The notes under the pieces are model-generated. The model was not told the origin of the DNA. It searched no databases and saw only the letters and a list, made by a program, of their open reading frames with translations. From contig NZ_AP025637.1 of the NCBI RefSeq assembly GCF_022846615.1, positions 3,125,001-3,189,000 of the forward strand: DNA of 64,000 nt, read 5' to 3'. Position numbers and translations under genes: made by a program. This stretch comes from Roseomonas fluvialis (GTDB lineage Bacteria; Pseudomonadota; Alphaproteobacteria; Acetobacterales; Acetobacteraceae). This document shows positions 18,211 to 26,467 of this stretch, piece by piece. How positions within the stretch are numbered: position 1 is the first letter of the stretch; the number at the start of each line of letters is the position of its first letter.

Positions 18211-18593
18211 GCGACGCGTCGACGAAGGGCGACGCCATGCGCGCGGGTCGGCCGCGTCCCGCAACGCCGGGCGTGCATCTGTGGGTCGTGCAGCGCGTCA
18301 CGGCGATGCTGCTGGGCATCGCGGTGGTGGTGCACCTGGTGACCATCGTGACCGCGGTGCGCGGCGGGCTGACCGCGCGCGAGATCCTGGATCGCACCCA
18401 GGGCAACGAAGCCTGGCTGCTGTTCTACGTGGTGTTCGCGCTGGCGGCCGGGCTGCATGGCGCGATCGGGCTGCGCAACATCGCCGCCGAGACGATCGGC
18501 CTGCGCGGCCGCGGTGCCGACCTGGCCTGGCTGGGGATCGGGCTGCTGATGGCCGCCTTCGGTATCCGGGCGGCCATCGGGCTGTATGCGTGA
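18207..18593 (+). CDS. Succinate dehydrogenase-like membrane anchor, SdhD-like
   Basis: A 128-residue membrane subunit with three hydrophobic segments. The first helix contains LWVVQRVTAMLLGIAVVVH and the second FALAAGLHGAIGLRNIA, whose His is a candidate haem b ligand. This resembles the SdhD/cytochrome b556 anchor of Complex II-type enzymes. GTG 18207 overlaps the iron-sulfur gene by four bases; ATG 18237 is a possible shorter start. It pairs with the next gene. Confidence 0.85.
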   Translation: MSDASTKGDAMRAGRPRPATPGVHLWVVQRVTAMLLGIAVVVHLVTIVTAVRGGLTAREILDRTQGNEAWLLFYVVFALAAGLHGAIGLRNIAAETIGLRGRGADLAWLGIGLLMAAFGIRAAIGLYA

Positions 18594-18934
18594 TGGACCT
18601 GCGGCCGCGATCGCATCCGACCTACCTGGCCTTTGTGGTGCACCGCGTGTCGGGGCTGCTGCTCGCGCTGTTCCTGCCGCTGCATTTCTGGGCGCTGGGC
18701 AGCGCGATCACCAGCGAGGCACGGCTCGAGGGCTTCCTGCGCTGGGCGGACAACCCGCTGGCAAAGGCGGCCGAGACGGTGCTGGTCGTGCTTCTGGCCG
18801 CGCATCTGGCCGGCGGGCTGCGCGTCATGGCGCTGGAATTTCTCGGCTGGCGACGGCGGCAGAAGGACATGGTGGCGGTATCCGCCGGCGTGGCCCTGCT
18901 GGTCGGGCTGATCTTCCTGCTCAATGTGGTCTGA
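18593..18934 (+). CDS. Succinate dehydrogenase-like membrane anchor, SdhC-like
   Basis: A 113-residue protein with three membrane helices. The pattern YLAFVVHRVSGLLLALFLPLH matches the SdhC quinone-site motif (His-Arg-x-Ser-Gly), and AAHLAGGLRVMALEF matches the SdhC haem-ligand region. ATG 18593 overlaps the previous stop by one base, and the last 11 bases overlap the TauE/SafE gene. With its neighbour it anchors a Complex II-like enzyme. Confidence 0.85.
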   Translation: MDLRPRSHPTYLAFVVHRVSGLLLALFLPLHFWALGSAITSEARLEGFLRWADNPLAKAAETVLVVLLAAHLAGGLRVMALEFLGWRRRQKDMVAVSAGVALLVGLIFLLNVV

Positions 18935-19655
18935 GGCCGCGCTCGTTGCCGGGGCGGTCTTCGTCGCCGGCTTCTGCGCCGGCATGGCGGGCTTCGCCTT
19001 CGTGCTGGTGGCGGCTTCGATCCTGCTGCACGTAGTCTCGCCGAGCGTGACCGCGCCGGTGCTGGTGCTGGGCAGCCTGATCTCGCAGGGCATGAGCCTG
19101 CCCGCGCTGTGGCGTCACATCGAATGGCCGCGCATGCGGCTGTTCCTGGCCGTGGCGGTGGCCGGCCTGCCCTTGGGCATCCTGGTGCTGGTGGTCGGCC
19201 CGGCGCGGATGATCGTGGCGGGCGTGGGCGTGTTGCTGGTGGTCTACGCCGGCTACATGCTGGCGCGCATCGCGCTGCGCATGGCCCCGCCGGATGTGCG
19301 GGGCAGCCGGACGGCCGATGGCGTGGTGGGATTCCTCAGCGGCATCCTGGGGGGCATCGGCGGCTTCGTCGGCGCGCTGCCGGCGATGTGGGCGGATATC
19401 CAGGGCTGGCAGAAGGACCGCGCCCGCGCCTTCATGCAGCCCTTCATCGTCTTCATGCAGGCGATCACCTGCGTCGGGCTTGCCCTGACCGGCTTCTTCA
19501 CGCTGGAGGCGCTGGTGCTGGCCGCCCTCGCCACGCCCGCGCTGGTCCTGGGCACCTGGCTGGGGCTGCGCGCGTATCGGGTGCTGCCGGCGCAGGGCTT
19601 CCGCGTGGTATTGCTGGTGCTGTTGCTGGTCTCGGGCATTTCGCTGCTGGTCTGA
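18924..19655 (+). CDS. TSUP-family permease (TauE/SafE)
   Basis: A 243-residue inner-membrane protein with about seven or eight helices. It shows the TauE/SafE pattern of two repeated halves with GFxxG turns (CAGMAGFAFVLVAAS; FLSGILGGIGGFVGALPAMW). Family members export or import sulfite, sulfoacetate, taurine-derived or other small organic anions. Its location inside the dehydrogenase/fumarase operon, overlapping the anchor gene by 11 bases, suggests it carries a substrate, product or released anion of that pathway. The cargo is unknown. Confidence 0.88.
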   Translation: MWSEAALVAGAVFVAGFCAGMAGFAFVLVAASILLHVVSPSVTAPVLVLGSLISQGMSLPALWRHIEWPRMRLFLAVAVAGLPLGILVLVVGPARMIVAGVGVLLVVYAGYMLARIALRMAPPDVRGSRTADGVVGFLSGILGGIGGFVGALPAMWADIQGWQKDRARAFMQPFIVFMQAITCVGLALTGFFTLEALVLAALATPALVLGTWLGLRAYRVLPAQGFRVVLLVLLLVSGISLLV

Positions 19656-19670
19656 ACGGGAGGGTCCGCC

Positions 19671-20579
19671 ATGACGCTGATGACGAAGCCTGGTGTGGAA
19701 CCCCTGCGCGTCGAACCCGACGCGATCGAGGAAGCGGCGAAGCTTTTGTACATCCGCGCCTGCAAGATTTTGCCGGACGACATCAAGGCGGGCTTCGCGC
19801 GGCTTGATGCCAGCGAGACGGATGGGACGGCGCGCACCATCCTCGCCACCATGATCGAGAATATCGGCGTGGCGGAACGCATGGACAATCTGCTGTGCCA
19901 GGACACCGGAATCCCGATCTTCAACGTGCTGGTCGGCCGCCATGTGCAGGTCGATGGCTGGGCGCTGAAGGAGGCGATCGCGCGCGGCACGGCACGCGCC
20001 ACGCGCGAGCATCCGCTGCGGTCCTCGGTGGTGCATCCCATCACACGCAAGAACGAACACACGAGTTGCGGCGAACGCGTGCCGGTCATCAACATTGACT
20101 TCACCGATGCCGAACGCGAGCTCCGGATCGAGATGATCCCGAAGGGGTCGGGTTCGGAGAACGGCTCCTTCCTGCAGATGCTGATCCCGGCGGATGGCGT
20201 GGCCGCGGTGAAGCGCTTCGTGGTGGATCGCGTGATCCAGGCGGGGGGAAAAGTCTGCCCGCCAACGATCGTGGGGGTGGGCATCGGCGGCACGTCGGAT
20301 TTGTGCATGCACCTGGCGAAGGTCGCGGCGACCCGCGCGCTCGGTTCGCGCTGCACGGATGCCGAGGGCGCGAAGCTGGAGGCGGAGCTATCCGAGGCCG
20401 TGAACAGCCTGGGCATCGGCCCGCAGGGGTTGGGCGGGGACTCCACTGCCTTCGCCGTGCATGTCGAGACGGCGGCGACGCACATCACGATGAATCCCGT
20501 CGCGGTGAACATTCAATGCCATTCGGCGCGGCGCGCCAGCGCCACCTTCACGCCGGATGGCGTGGCGATCGGCTTCTGA
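19671..20579 (+). CDS. Class I fumarase / L-tartrate dehydratase alpha subunit
   Basis: A 302-residue iron-sulfur hydro-lyase subunit. Likely [4Fe-4S] ligands are Cys76 (CQDTG), Cys196 (GGKVCPP) and Cys283 (IQCHS). SCGERVP, VGVGIGGTSD and LGGDSTAFAVHVE are also family signatures. Separate alpha and beta chains are usual for TtdAB/FumAB-type heterodimers. It would add or remove water from fumarate/malate, tartrate or an analogue. The beta subunit lies at 21079, separated by a GNAT gene. GGGAGGG precedes the ATG. Confidence 0.92.
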   Translation: MTLMTKPGVEPLRVEPDAIEEAAKLLYIRACKILPDDIKAGFARLDASETDGTARTILATMIENIGVAERMDNLLCQDTGIPIFNVLVGRHVQVDGWALKEAIARGTARATREHPLRSSVVHPITRKNEHTSCGERVPVINIDFTDAERELRIEMIPKGSGSENGSFLQMLIPADGVAAVKRFVVDRVIQAGGKVCPPTIVGVGIGGTSDLCMHLAKVAATRALGSRCTDAEGAKLEAELSEAVNSLGIGPQGLGGDSTAFAVHVETAATHITMNPVAVNIQCHSARRASATFTPDGVAIGF

Positions 20580-21082
20580 TGCTCGCCATTACCCGCGCGG
20601 GGCCGGCCGACCGCACGGCGCTGGTGTCGCTGCTGGCCGACATGGCACAGCATTATCGCGAACAGCGCGACATCGGTCGGCTCGCTGCGGCGGCCGAGGC
20701 GCTGACCAGCCCCGGGGGGCGCGCAGGCCCCTTCTGCCTGGTGGCCAGGCGCGGCGATGTCGCGGTGGGCTTCGCCTCGCTGTCGGGTTTCTTTCCGGCC
20801 TTCGACCTGACCTGGGGCCTGCTGCTCAAGGACATCTACGTCGCCGCCGGCGACCGCGGCAACGGTGTCGGCCGCGCGCTGATGACCGAGGTGATGCGCT
20901 TCGCCGTCGCCGCGGGCTATACCCGCGTGGACTGGACCACCGATGGCACGAATGGCCCTGCCCGCGCCTTCTATGCGGGGCTTGGTGTCGAGACCTCGGG
21001 CAAGATCTTCTATCGTCTGACCGGCAGCGCCCTGGCTGCCGCATCCAGCGGCGCCTGGCCGGCGGAGGAGACAACGCCGTGA
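20579..21082 (+). CDS. GNAT-family N-acetyltransferase
   Basis: A 167-residue GNAT-fold protein. The acetyl-CoA pyrophosphate loop is RGNGVG in IYVAAGDRGNGVGRALM, and the C-terminal TDGTNGPARAFYAGLGVE is the usual alpha4/beta7 region. It sits between the two fumarase-type subunits, overlapping the alpha stop by one base and the beta GTG by four bases. It is therefore co-translated with them, which is unusual for this family. The substrate is unknown; it might modify a pathway intermediate or the enzyme itself. Confidence 0.88.
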   Translation: MLAITRAGPADRTALVSLLADMAQHYREQRDIGRLAAAAEALTSPGGRAGPFCLVARRGDVAVGFASLSGFFPAFDLTWGLLLKDIYVAAGDRGNGVGRALMTEVMRFAVAAGYTRVDWTTDGTNGPARAFYAGLGVETSGKIFYRLTGSALAAASSGAWPAEETTP

Positions 21083-21687
21083 CGCATCATGTCCTGCCCA
21101 TGCCGATCACCGAGGCGCAGGCGCGCAGCCTGCGCGCCGGCGACACGGTGACACTCGAGGAAACGCTTTACGGCATCCGCGACGCCACGCAGATCCACAT
21201 GTTCGACCATGGTCGGCGAACGAAGTTCGACCTGCGCGGGCACGCGGTCATCCACACCGCGCCGAACCTGCGGAAGGTCGAGCGCTCCGGCACCAACCAT
21301 TCTGGCTACGAGGCGGTGTGCGTCGGCACCACCACATCCGACCGCATGGAACGCTTCACCCGCCCGCTGATGGAACGCGAGGGCGTGCGCGCCATCATCG
21401 GCAAGGGCGGGCTGCGCGAGGGGTCGCTCGATGCCTTCCGCGACCTCGGCGGCGTATATCTGGCCGTGGTCGGCGGCGCGGCGGCGCTGGAGACGACGTG
21501 GATCGAGGCGGTGGAGGATGTCGACCTCGATGACCTCAACCCTGAGTCGCTCTACAAGTTCCGCATCAAGGGGTTCGGGCCGCTGCTGGTGGCGATGGAT
21601 TCCCACGGCGGCAGCCTCTATGCGACCGTCAACGCCGAAGCCGCCAGGCGCCGCCAGGCGGTGCTGGAAAAGCTGGGGGCCGCATGA
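21079..21687 (+). CDS. Class I fumarase / L-tartrate dehydratase beta subunit
   Basis: A 202-residue swivelling-domain subunit of the class I hydro-lyase. The signature GTTTSDRMERF corresponds to the conserved (G)xTTSxRM motif that binds substrate carboxylates, and IIGKGGLREG is also conserved. GTG 21079 overlaps the GNAT stop; its stop overlaps the following ATG by four bases. Works with the alpha chain at 19671. Confidence 0.92.
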   Translation: MTHHVLPMPITEAQARSLRAGDTVTLEETLYGIRDATQIHMFDHGRRTKFDLRGHAVIHTAPNLRKVERSGTNHSGYEAVCVGTTTSDRMERFTRPLMEREGVRAIIGKGGLREGSLDAFRDLGGVYLAVVGGAAALETTWIEAVEDVDLDDLNPESLYKFRIKGFGPLLVAMDSHGGSLYATVNAEAARRRQAVLEKLGAA

Positions 21688-21899
21688 CCGCGATCATCGC
21701 ACCCATGATCCTGCTGCCGCTGCTGCTCATGGTGCAGGTGATGCCGCCGCCGATGGGCCAGATGGCCCTGCTGCTGGTGGTTGGGCGCGCCTATGGCACC
21801 GACCAGCGCGACGTGCCGGTGCCGCAGCCGCGCCTGCAATCCGCGCCCGCCGAGGATTGCAATTGCGGCGTGCCGGCCAGCCCACGGGGGCCGCGGTGA
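21684..21899 (+). CDS. 71-residue hydrophobic protein in the SDH/fumarase operon
   Basis: Unrecognised. The first 35 residues are strongly hydrophobic with Met/Leu/Pro (MILLPLLLMVQVMPPPMG, then MALLLVVGRAYG), enough for one membrane pass. The tail is Pro-rich with CNCG near the end. It is bounded by a four-base ATGA overlap with the beta subunit and a GTGA overlap with the flavoprotein, so the frame is translated in series with genes whose function is clear. It may be an assembly or membrane-tether peptide, which is speculation. Confidence 0.65.
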   Translation: MTAIIAPMILLPLLLMVQVMPPPMGQMALLLVVGRAYGTDQRDVPVPQPRLQSAPAEDCNCGVPASPRGPR

Positions 21900-23623
21900 T
21901 CACCCGCCGCCGCACCGACATCCTGGTGCTGGGCGCAGGCGGCGCCGGGTTGCTCGCGGCGCTGCACGCGAAAGATGCCGCGCCCGACCTGGACGTGACC
22001 ATCGCCGTGAAGGGCCTGCTTGGGAAGTGCGGCTGCACGCGCATGGTGCAGGGCGGCTACAACGTCGCGATCGCGGCGGGCGATTCCGCCGAGCGCCACT
22101 TCATGGACACGCTCGACGGCGGCAAGTGGCTGAACGACCAGGACCTGGCCTGGACGCTGGTGGTCGGCGCGCAGCAGCGCATCCGCGAGTTGGAAAACCG
22201 CTGGGGCTGCTTCTTCGACCGCAACGCCGACGGCACCATCCACCAGAAGGCCTTCGCCGGGCAGACCTTCGACCGCACGGTCCACAAGGGCGACCTCACG
22301 GGCATCGAGATCGTCAATCGCCTGGCCGAACAGGTCTGGGCGCGCGGCATCAACCGGATGGAGGAACACCGCGCCGTCGCGCTGGTCCGTAGCGCCGATG
22401 GCGCGCGCCTGTCCGGCGTCATGCTCGTGGATATGCGCAGCGGGGCGCTGGTCTTCGTGCAGGCGCGCGCCGTGCTGCTGGGCACCGGCGGCGGGCCGAC
22501 CATGTACAAATACCACACGCCCTCCGGCGACAAGGCCTGCGACGGCATGGCGATGGCGCTGCAGGCGGGCCTCGCGTTGCGCGACATGGAGATGGTGCAG
22601 TTCCACCCCACCGGCGTGCTTGCGGGCCCCGGCACGCGGCTGACCGGCACCATCATCGAGGAAGGGCTGCGTGGCGCGGGCGGCTACCTGCTCGGCGGCG
22701 ACGGCCAGCGCTTCATGCACACGTACGACCCGCGCGGCGAACGCGCGACGCGCGACATCGTCAGCCGATCGATGCAGCGCGAGATCCTCGCCGGCAACGT
22801 GAACGCCGAAGGCGGGCTGTGGATCGAGATGAAGCATCTCGGCCCGGAGCGCGTGGCCCGCGAATTCAAGGGCATGGTCGAACGCTGCGCCGACGTCGGC
22901 TTCGACCTGGCGGGCGGGCGCGTCCCGGTCGTGCCGACCGCCCACTACATGATGGGTGGGCTGGTGTTCCGCGCCGATGGGTCCACCGACCTGCCGGGGT
23001 TGTTCGCGGCGGGCGAGGATACCGGTGGTGTGCATGGCGCGAACCGGCTCGGCGGCAATGGCGTGGCGAATTCCACGGTGTTTGGCGGCATCGCCGGCGA
23101 TACGATGGGGCGCTGGGTGCCGCGCGACGGCGCCTTCGAAGAACCCGATCGCGTCGCGCTGGAAGCCGCCGTGGCCGCGGTCCATGCCCCCTTCGCGAAG
23201 CCCGCGCGCAACCTGAGCCCGATCCGCGACGCGCTGCTCGACCTGATGTGGGACAAGGCAGGCATCCTGCGCGACGGGCCGGGCCTGGCGCAGGCCGCGA
23301 GCGGCCTGGATGCGCTGGAGGCGGAGGTCGATGCGAGTGGTGTCGATGGTGCCGACCGGGCCTTCAACCTGACCTGGCATGACTGGCTGAACCTGAAGTC
23401 GCAGCTGATGGTCAGCCGGGCGATTGTGGCGGCATCCATCGCGCGGGAGGAATCGCGTGGCGCCCATTGGCGGGAGGATTTCCCGCAGACCAACCCCGAC
23501 GCCGCGGGCCTGTCGGCCACGCGCGTGACGCTGGCAGACGGGCGGATCGCGCTCGACTGGCAGGCAGTGCGCTTCACGCGGCTGAAGCCCGGCGAGAGCC
23601 TGCTGGCTGCGGCAGCAGAGTGA
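21896..23623 (+). CDS. Succinate dehydrogenase/fumarate reductase-like flavoprotein
   Basis: A 575-residue FAD enzyme. It has dinucleotide fold GAGGAG (residues 13-18) and the full Complex II dicarboxylate site: His237 in QFHPTG, Arg286 in RDIVSR, His350 in AHYMMGG and Arg384 in HGANRLGG. At the place where SdhA/FrdA carries the His covalently bound to FAD, this protein has Cys47 (GCTRMVQGG), so FAD is probably non-covalent or bound differently. GTG 21896 overlaps the small upstream gene. With the subunits at 17482-18934 it makes a four-subunit membrane oxidoreductase whose preferred substrate may not be succinate. Confidence 0.9.
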   Translation: MITRRRTDILVLGAGGAGLLAALHAKDAAPDLDVTIAVKGLLGKCGCTRMVQGGYNVAIAAGDSAERHFMDTLDGGKWLNDQDLAWTLVVGAQQRIRELENRWGCFFDRNADGTIHQKAFAGQTFDRTVHKGDLTGIEIVNRLAEQVWARGINRMEEHRAVALVRSADGARLSGVMLVDMRSGALVFVQARAVLLGTGGGPTMYKYHTPSGDKACDGMAMALQAGLALRDMEMVQFHPTGVLAGPGTRLTGTIIEEGLRGAGGYLLGGDGQRFMHTYDPRGERATRDIVSRSMQREILAGNVNAEGGLWIEMKHLGPERVAREFKGMVERCADVGFDLAGGRVPVVPTAHYMMGGLVFRADGSTDLPGLFAAGEDTGGVHGANRLGGNGVANSTVFGGIAGDTMGRWVPRDGAFEEPDRVALEAAVAAVHAPFAKPARNLSPIRDALLDLMWDKAGILRDGPGLAQAASGLDALEAEVDASGVDGADRAFNLTWHDWLNLKSQLMVSRAIVAASIAREESRGAHWREDFPQTNPDAAGLSATRVTLADGRIALDWQAVRFTRLKPGESLLAAAAE

Positions 23624-24939
23624 CCACCGCCTTCCCGACCTTCTCCGAGGCGGTGCGCGTGTGGCTGCGCGTCGGCCTGCTGTCCTTCGGCGGACCCGCC
23701 GCGCAGATCGCGGTGATGCACCGGGAGGTGGTGGATGACCGGCACTGGGTCTCCGACGCGCGCTTCCTGCATGCGCTGAACTTCTGCATGCTGCTGCCGG
23801 GGCCGGAGGCACAGCAGCTCGCGACCTACCTCGGTTGGCTGATGCATGGGGTCCGCGGCGGGCTGGTCGCGGGGCTGCTGTTCATCCTGCCCGGCGCGGT
23901 GGTGATGCTGGCGCTGTCCATCATCTACGCAACGCTGGGCGATGTGCCGGTCGTCGCCGCGCTGTTCTTCGGGTTGAAATGCGCAGTGCTGGTGCTGGTG
24001 GTGGAAGCCTTGCTGCGCGTGGCGAAGCGCGCGCTGAAGGGCACCGCGCCGTGGTTGCTCGCGGGGGCTGCATTCCTGGCGCTGGCGGTCTTCAACCTGC
24101 CCTTCCCGGTGGTGGTGCTGGCCGCGCTCGCGATTGGCTATGCCGCGCCGCAGGCTTTCGCCGCCGCCGGCCACGGCACGGCGAAGGAGGGTCCGCCGGC
24201 GCTGCTCGACGCGATGCTGGCGGCCGATCCAGACCGCATCGCGCGCATGGCGCCGGCCGCGCGGCGCGCCGGGCTGATCGCGCTGGCGATGTGGCTGTGG
24301 CCGGTGGTGCTGCTGATGGGCGTGCCGCTCTGGGGCGACATCGCGGTGTTCTTCTCGAAGATGGCGGTGGTCACCTTCGGCGGTGCCTATGCGGTGCTGG
24401 CCTATGTCGCGCAGGAGGCCGTGGAGAACTACCGCTGGCTGACCGCGCCCGAGATGCTGGCCGGGCTCGGCCTGGCCGAGACCACGCCCGGGCCGCTGAT
24501 CCTGGTGCTGCAATTCGTGGGCTTCCTGGCGGGGTATCGCGACAGCGGCATCCTGGGGGGCGTGGGCGCCAGCCTGCTGACGCTGTTCGTCACCTTCGCG
24601 CCCTGCTTCGCCTGGATCTTCCTCGGCGCGCCATTCGTCGAGCGCCTGCACGACCAGCCTCGGCTGAAGGGTGCGCTGGCGGGGGTCACGGCGGCGGTGG
24701 TGGGCGTGATCGCGAACCTCGCGCTGTGGTTCGGGCTGCGCGTGGTCTTCGGGCAGGTGAACCGCGTGCCGATCGGCCCGGCGGCGATCGACCTGCCGGT
24801 GTGGTCCACGCTGCAGCCAAGCGCGCTGGCGCTGGCAGTGCTGGCCGCGGTGCTGCTGTTCGGGGCGAAGCTGGGCCTGGCGAAGACGCTCGTGATCAGC
24901 GCCGCGGCGGGGCTGGCGCTGTCCTACCTGCCGGTGTGA
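23620..24939 (+). CDS. chrA: ChrA-like chromate/anion transporter
   Basis: A 439-residue two-domain CHR-superfamily membrane protein. Each half carries the family signature: LLSFGGPAAQIAVMHREVV with LPGPEAQQLATYLGW in the first, and VTFGGAYAVLAYVAQEAV with ETTPGPLILVLQFVGFLAG in the second. ChrA expels chromate, but many homologues lie in organic acid or sulfur loci with other roles. GTG 23620 overlaps the flavoprotein stop, making it the last gene of the operon. Its end overlaps the convergent lipase gene by 44 bases. Confidence 0.88.
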   Translation: MTTAFPTFSEAVRVWLRVGLLSFGGPAAQIAVMHREVVDDRHWVSDARFLHALNFCMLLPGPEAQQLATYLGWLMHGVRGGLVAGLLFILPGAVVMLALSIIYATLGDVPVVAALFFGLKCAVLVLVVEALLRVAKRALKGTAPWLLAGAAFLALAVFNLPFPVVVLAALAIGYAAPQAFAAAGHGTAKEGPPALLDAMLAADPDRIARMAPAARRAGLIALAMWLWPVVLLMGVPLWGDIAVFFSKMAVVTFGGAYAVLAYVAQEAVENYRWLTAPEMLAGLGLAETTPGPLILVLQFVGFLAGYRDSGILGGVGASLLTLFVTFAPCFAWIFLGAPFVERLHDQPRLKGALAGVTAAVVGVIANLALWFGLRVVFGQVNRVPIGPAAIDLPVWSTLQPSALALAVLAAVLLFGAKLGLAKTLVISAAAGLALSYLPV

Positions 24940-26368
24940 CGCCGCTGCGCGGTTCCTCCAGCAGCCAGTACAGGATGTTGTTGCGGAAGGTCGGGTCGCG
25001 GGTGATTTCCAGGTGTTCGCGCGGCAGGAACAGCGCACGGCGGACATCCATGGGCGTGACCACAGCCGGACCGCGCGCCGCCGGATCCTGGCCCTGGCGG
25101 GCGTCGAGCATCGCGGAATCGCGCAGCACCAGGCCATCGCCCGGCGCTGTCGCGGCCACGACGATGCTGCCATCCGTCGCATTCGCGGCGTAGCGGACGG
25201 TGGTGGGCATGGCGTCGCCGGCCACGACCATCAGTTCCGTGCCGGGCGGGATGGTGGCCGGGCGATCCATGGCCGCGGCGAAGGCGCGCGCGCGGGCCAG
25301 CAGGCGCGCCTGCAGCGCGATGGCGATGCTCCGGCGTTCCCCGGCGCTGCCGACATCGGGCATGAGCTGCGCCAGGTCGGCGTCGATGCCCGGCTTGGCG
25401 ATGCCCCAACCCATGCGTTGCCACACGGCCGGGTCGTGGATGTCGAGTGCGGTGTCGGTTCCCGCCAGCACCACCGGCCGCGCGCGGCTTCGCGGCAGCA
25501 GCTGGTACAACGACGGCATGGTGCCGAGGATGGCGGGGCTGTAGCGCGGCACGATCGGCGATCCGAAGTCGCGCCCATCGACCAGCACGCGGAAGCCGTC
25601 CAGCGACCCGCCATTGGGCGTGCCGACCTGGATCACCCGCCCCATCATGGCCGCACCTTCCCAGGTCAGCGGTGGCAGCGCGCCATTGGCCAGCAGGTCG
25701 GCCCCGCCATACATCATGGCGTAGCGCGCCACGATGCCGCCCATGGAATGCGCCACGATGTCGAACTTCACCGGCGCGTCGCGCATGCCATAGCGGCGCG
25801 CGTATTCGCCCTGCACGAAGGCGCGCTTCTCGCGCATGAAGGCCATCAGGCGGCGGGCATTCACCACGTTGTCCTGGCGCCAGTCATAGGCGAACTGGAA
25901 GCAGGTGAAGTGGTCGCGGCCGTAATCCACCTGGCCCCCGAGGCCGAGCGCCTCGTCCCGATAGCCGCCGACGCCGAGCGTGCTGAGGATCTCGGCATAG
26001 GCCTGCAGCGCGATGGGGATGCCAGCGATGCGGATGCGGACGCGGTCGAGCACGCCATCTGCCGCCACAGCGCTGCCCGGCGTGTTCATCATGTCGGTGA
26101 AGGGCAATGCGACGAGGCGTGCGCCGTCGGCCGTGCCCGGGTCGGCGGCGTTGCCGTCGAAGGCGCCCCAGACGATGCGGCCCGAAGCCGGGTCGCGCAG
26201 GCGACTGCCGAGCAGGCCCGGGATGACGATGATCGGGTTGCGGTCGATGTCGTGGTGCTGCGCCGCGGGGTTGTAGAGCAGTGCGAGGTCGGCCACCGGT
26301 TCGCGCGCGCAGGCGGCGAGCGTTGCGGTGGCGCCCAGCAGCAAGGCACGTCGCGATGCGGTGTTCAT
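24896..26368 (-). CDS. LCAT-like exported lipase/acyltransferase lipoprotein
   Basis: A 490-residue protein starting with a lipobox leader (RRALLLGATATLAAC, lipidated Cys20). PIIVIPGLLGSRL is the oxyanion-hole region of lecithin:cholesterol acyltransferase-like hydrolases, and IVAHSMGGIVARY contains the nucleophile Ser near residue 207. Later blocks hold candidate Asp and His. It probably hydrolyses or transfers acyl chains at the outer envelope. The C-terminus overlaps the convergent chrA gene by 44 bases. Confidence 0.82.
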   Translation of the reverse strand: MNTASRRALLLGATATLAACAREPVADLALLYNPAAQHHDIDRNPIIVIPGLLGSRLRDPASGRIVWGAFDGNAADPGTADGARLVALPFTDMMNTPGSAVAADGVLDRVRIRIAGIPIALQAYAEILSTLGVGGYRDEALGLGGQVDYGRDHFTCFQFAYDWRQDNVVNARRLMAFMREKRAFVQGEYARRYGMRDAPVKFDIVAHSMGGIVARYAMMYGGADLLANGALPPLTWEGAAMMGRVIQVGTPNGGSLDGFRVLVDGRDFGSPIVPRYSPAILGTMPSLYQLLPRSRARPVVLAGTDTALDIHDPAVWQRMGWGIAKPGIDADLAQLMPDVGSAGERRSIAIALQARLLARARAFAAAMDRPATIPPGTELMVVAGDAMPTTVRYAANATDGSIVVAATAPGDGLVLRDSAMLDARQGQDPAARGPAVVTPMDVRRALFLPREHLEITRDPTFRNNILYWLLEEPRSGVTPAGRTAPAPPRR

Positions 26369-26415
26369 GTCCCGGCTTTCGCTCGTTGGGGACCCCCCGT
26401 TACGTTCCCCAGGAT

Positions 26416-26466
26416 CCAAGGGGCGGTTGCCCCTTGGTGGGGAGCGCGAGGGGCCACGCCCCTCGC
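26416..26466. terminator. Two tandem perfect GC hairpins
   Basis: CCAAGGGGC-GGTT-GCCCCTTGG (26416-26437) is followed nine bases later by GCGAGGGGC-CAC-GCCCCTCGC (26446-26466). They lie between the lipase start and the stop of the peptide-binding protein at 26468, both on the minus strand. They may end transcription of the binding-protein gene, although no T-tract follows. Confidence 0.55.
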
Positions 26467-26467
26467 C

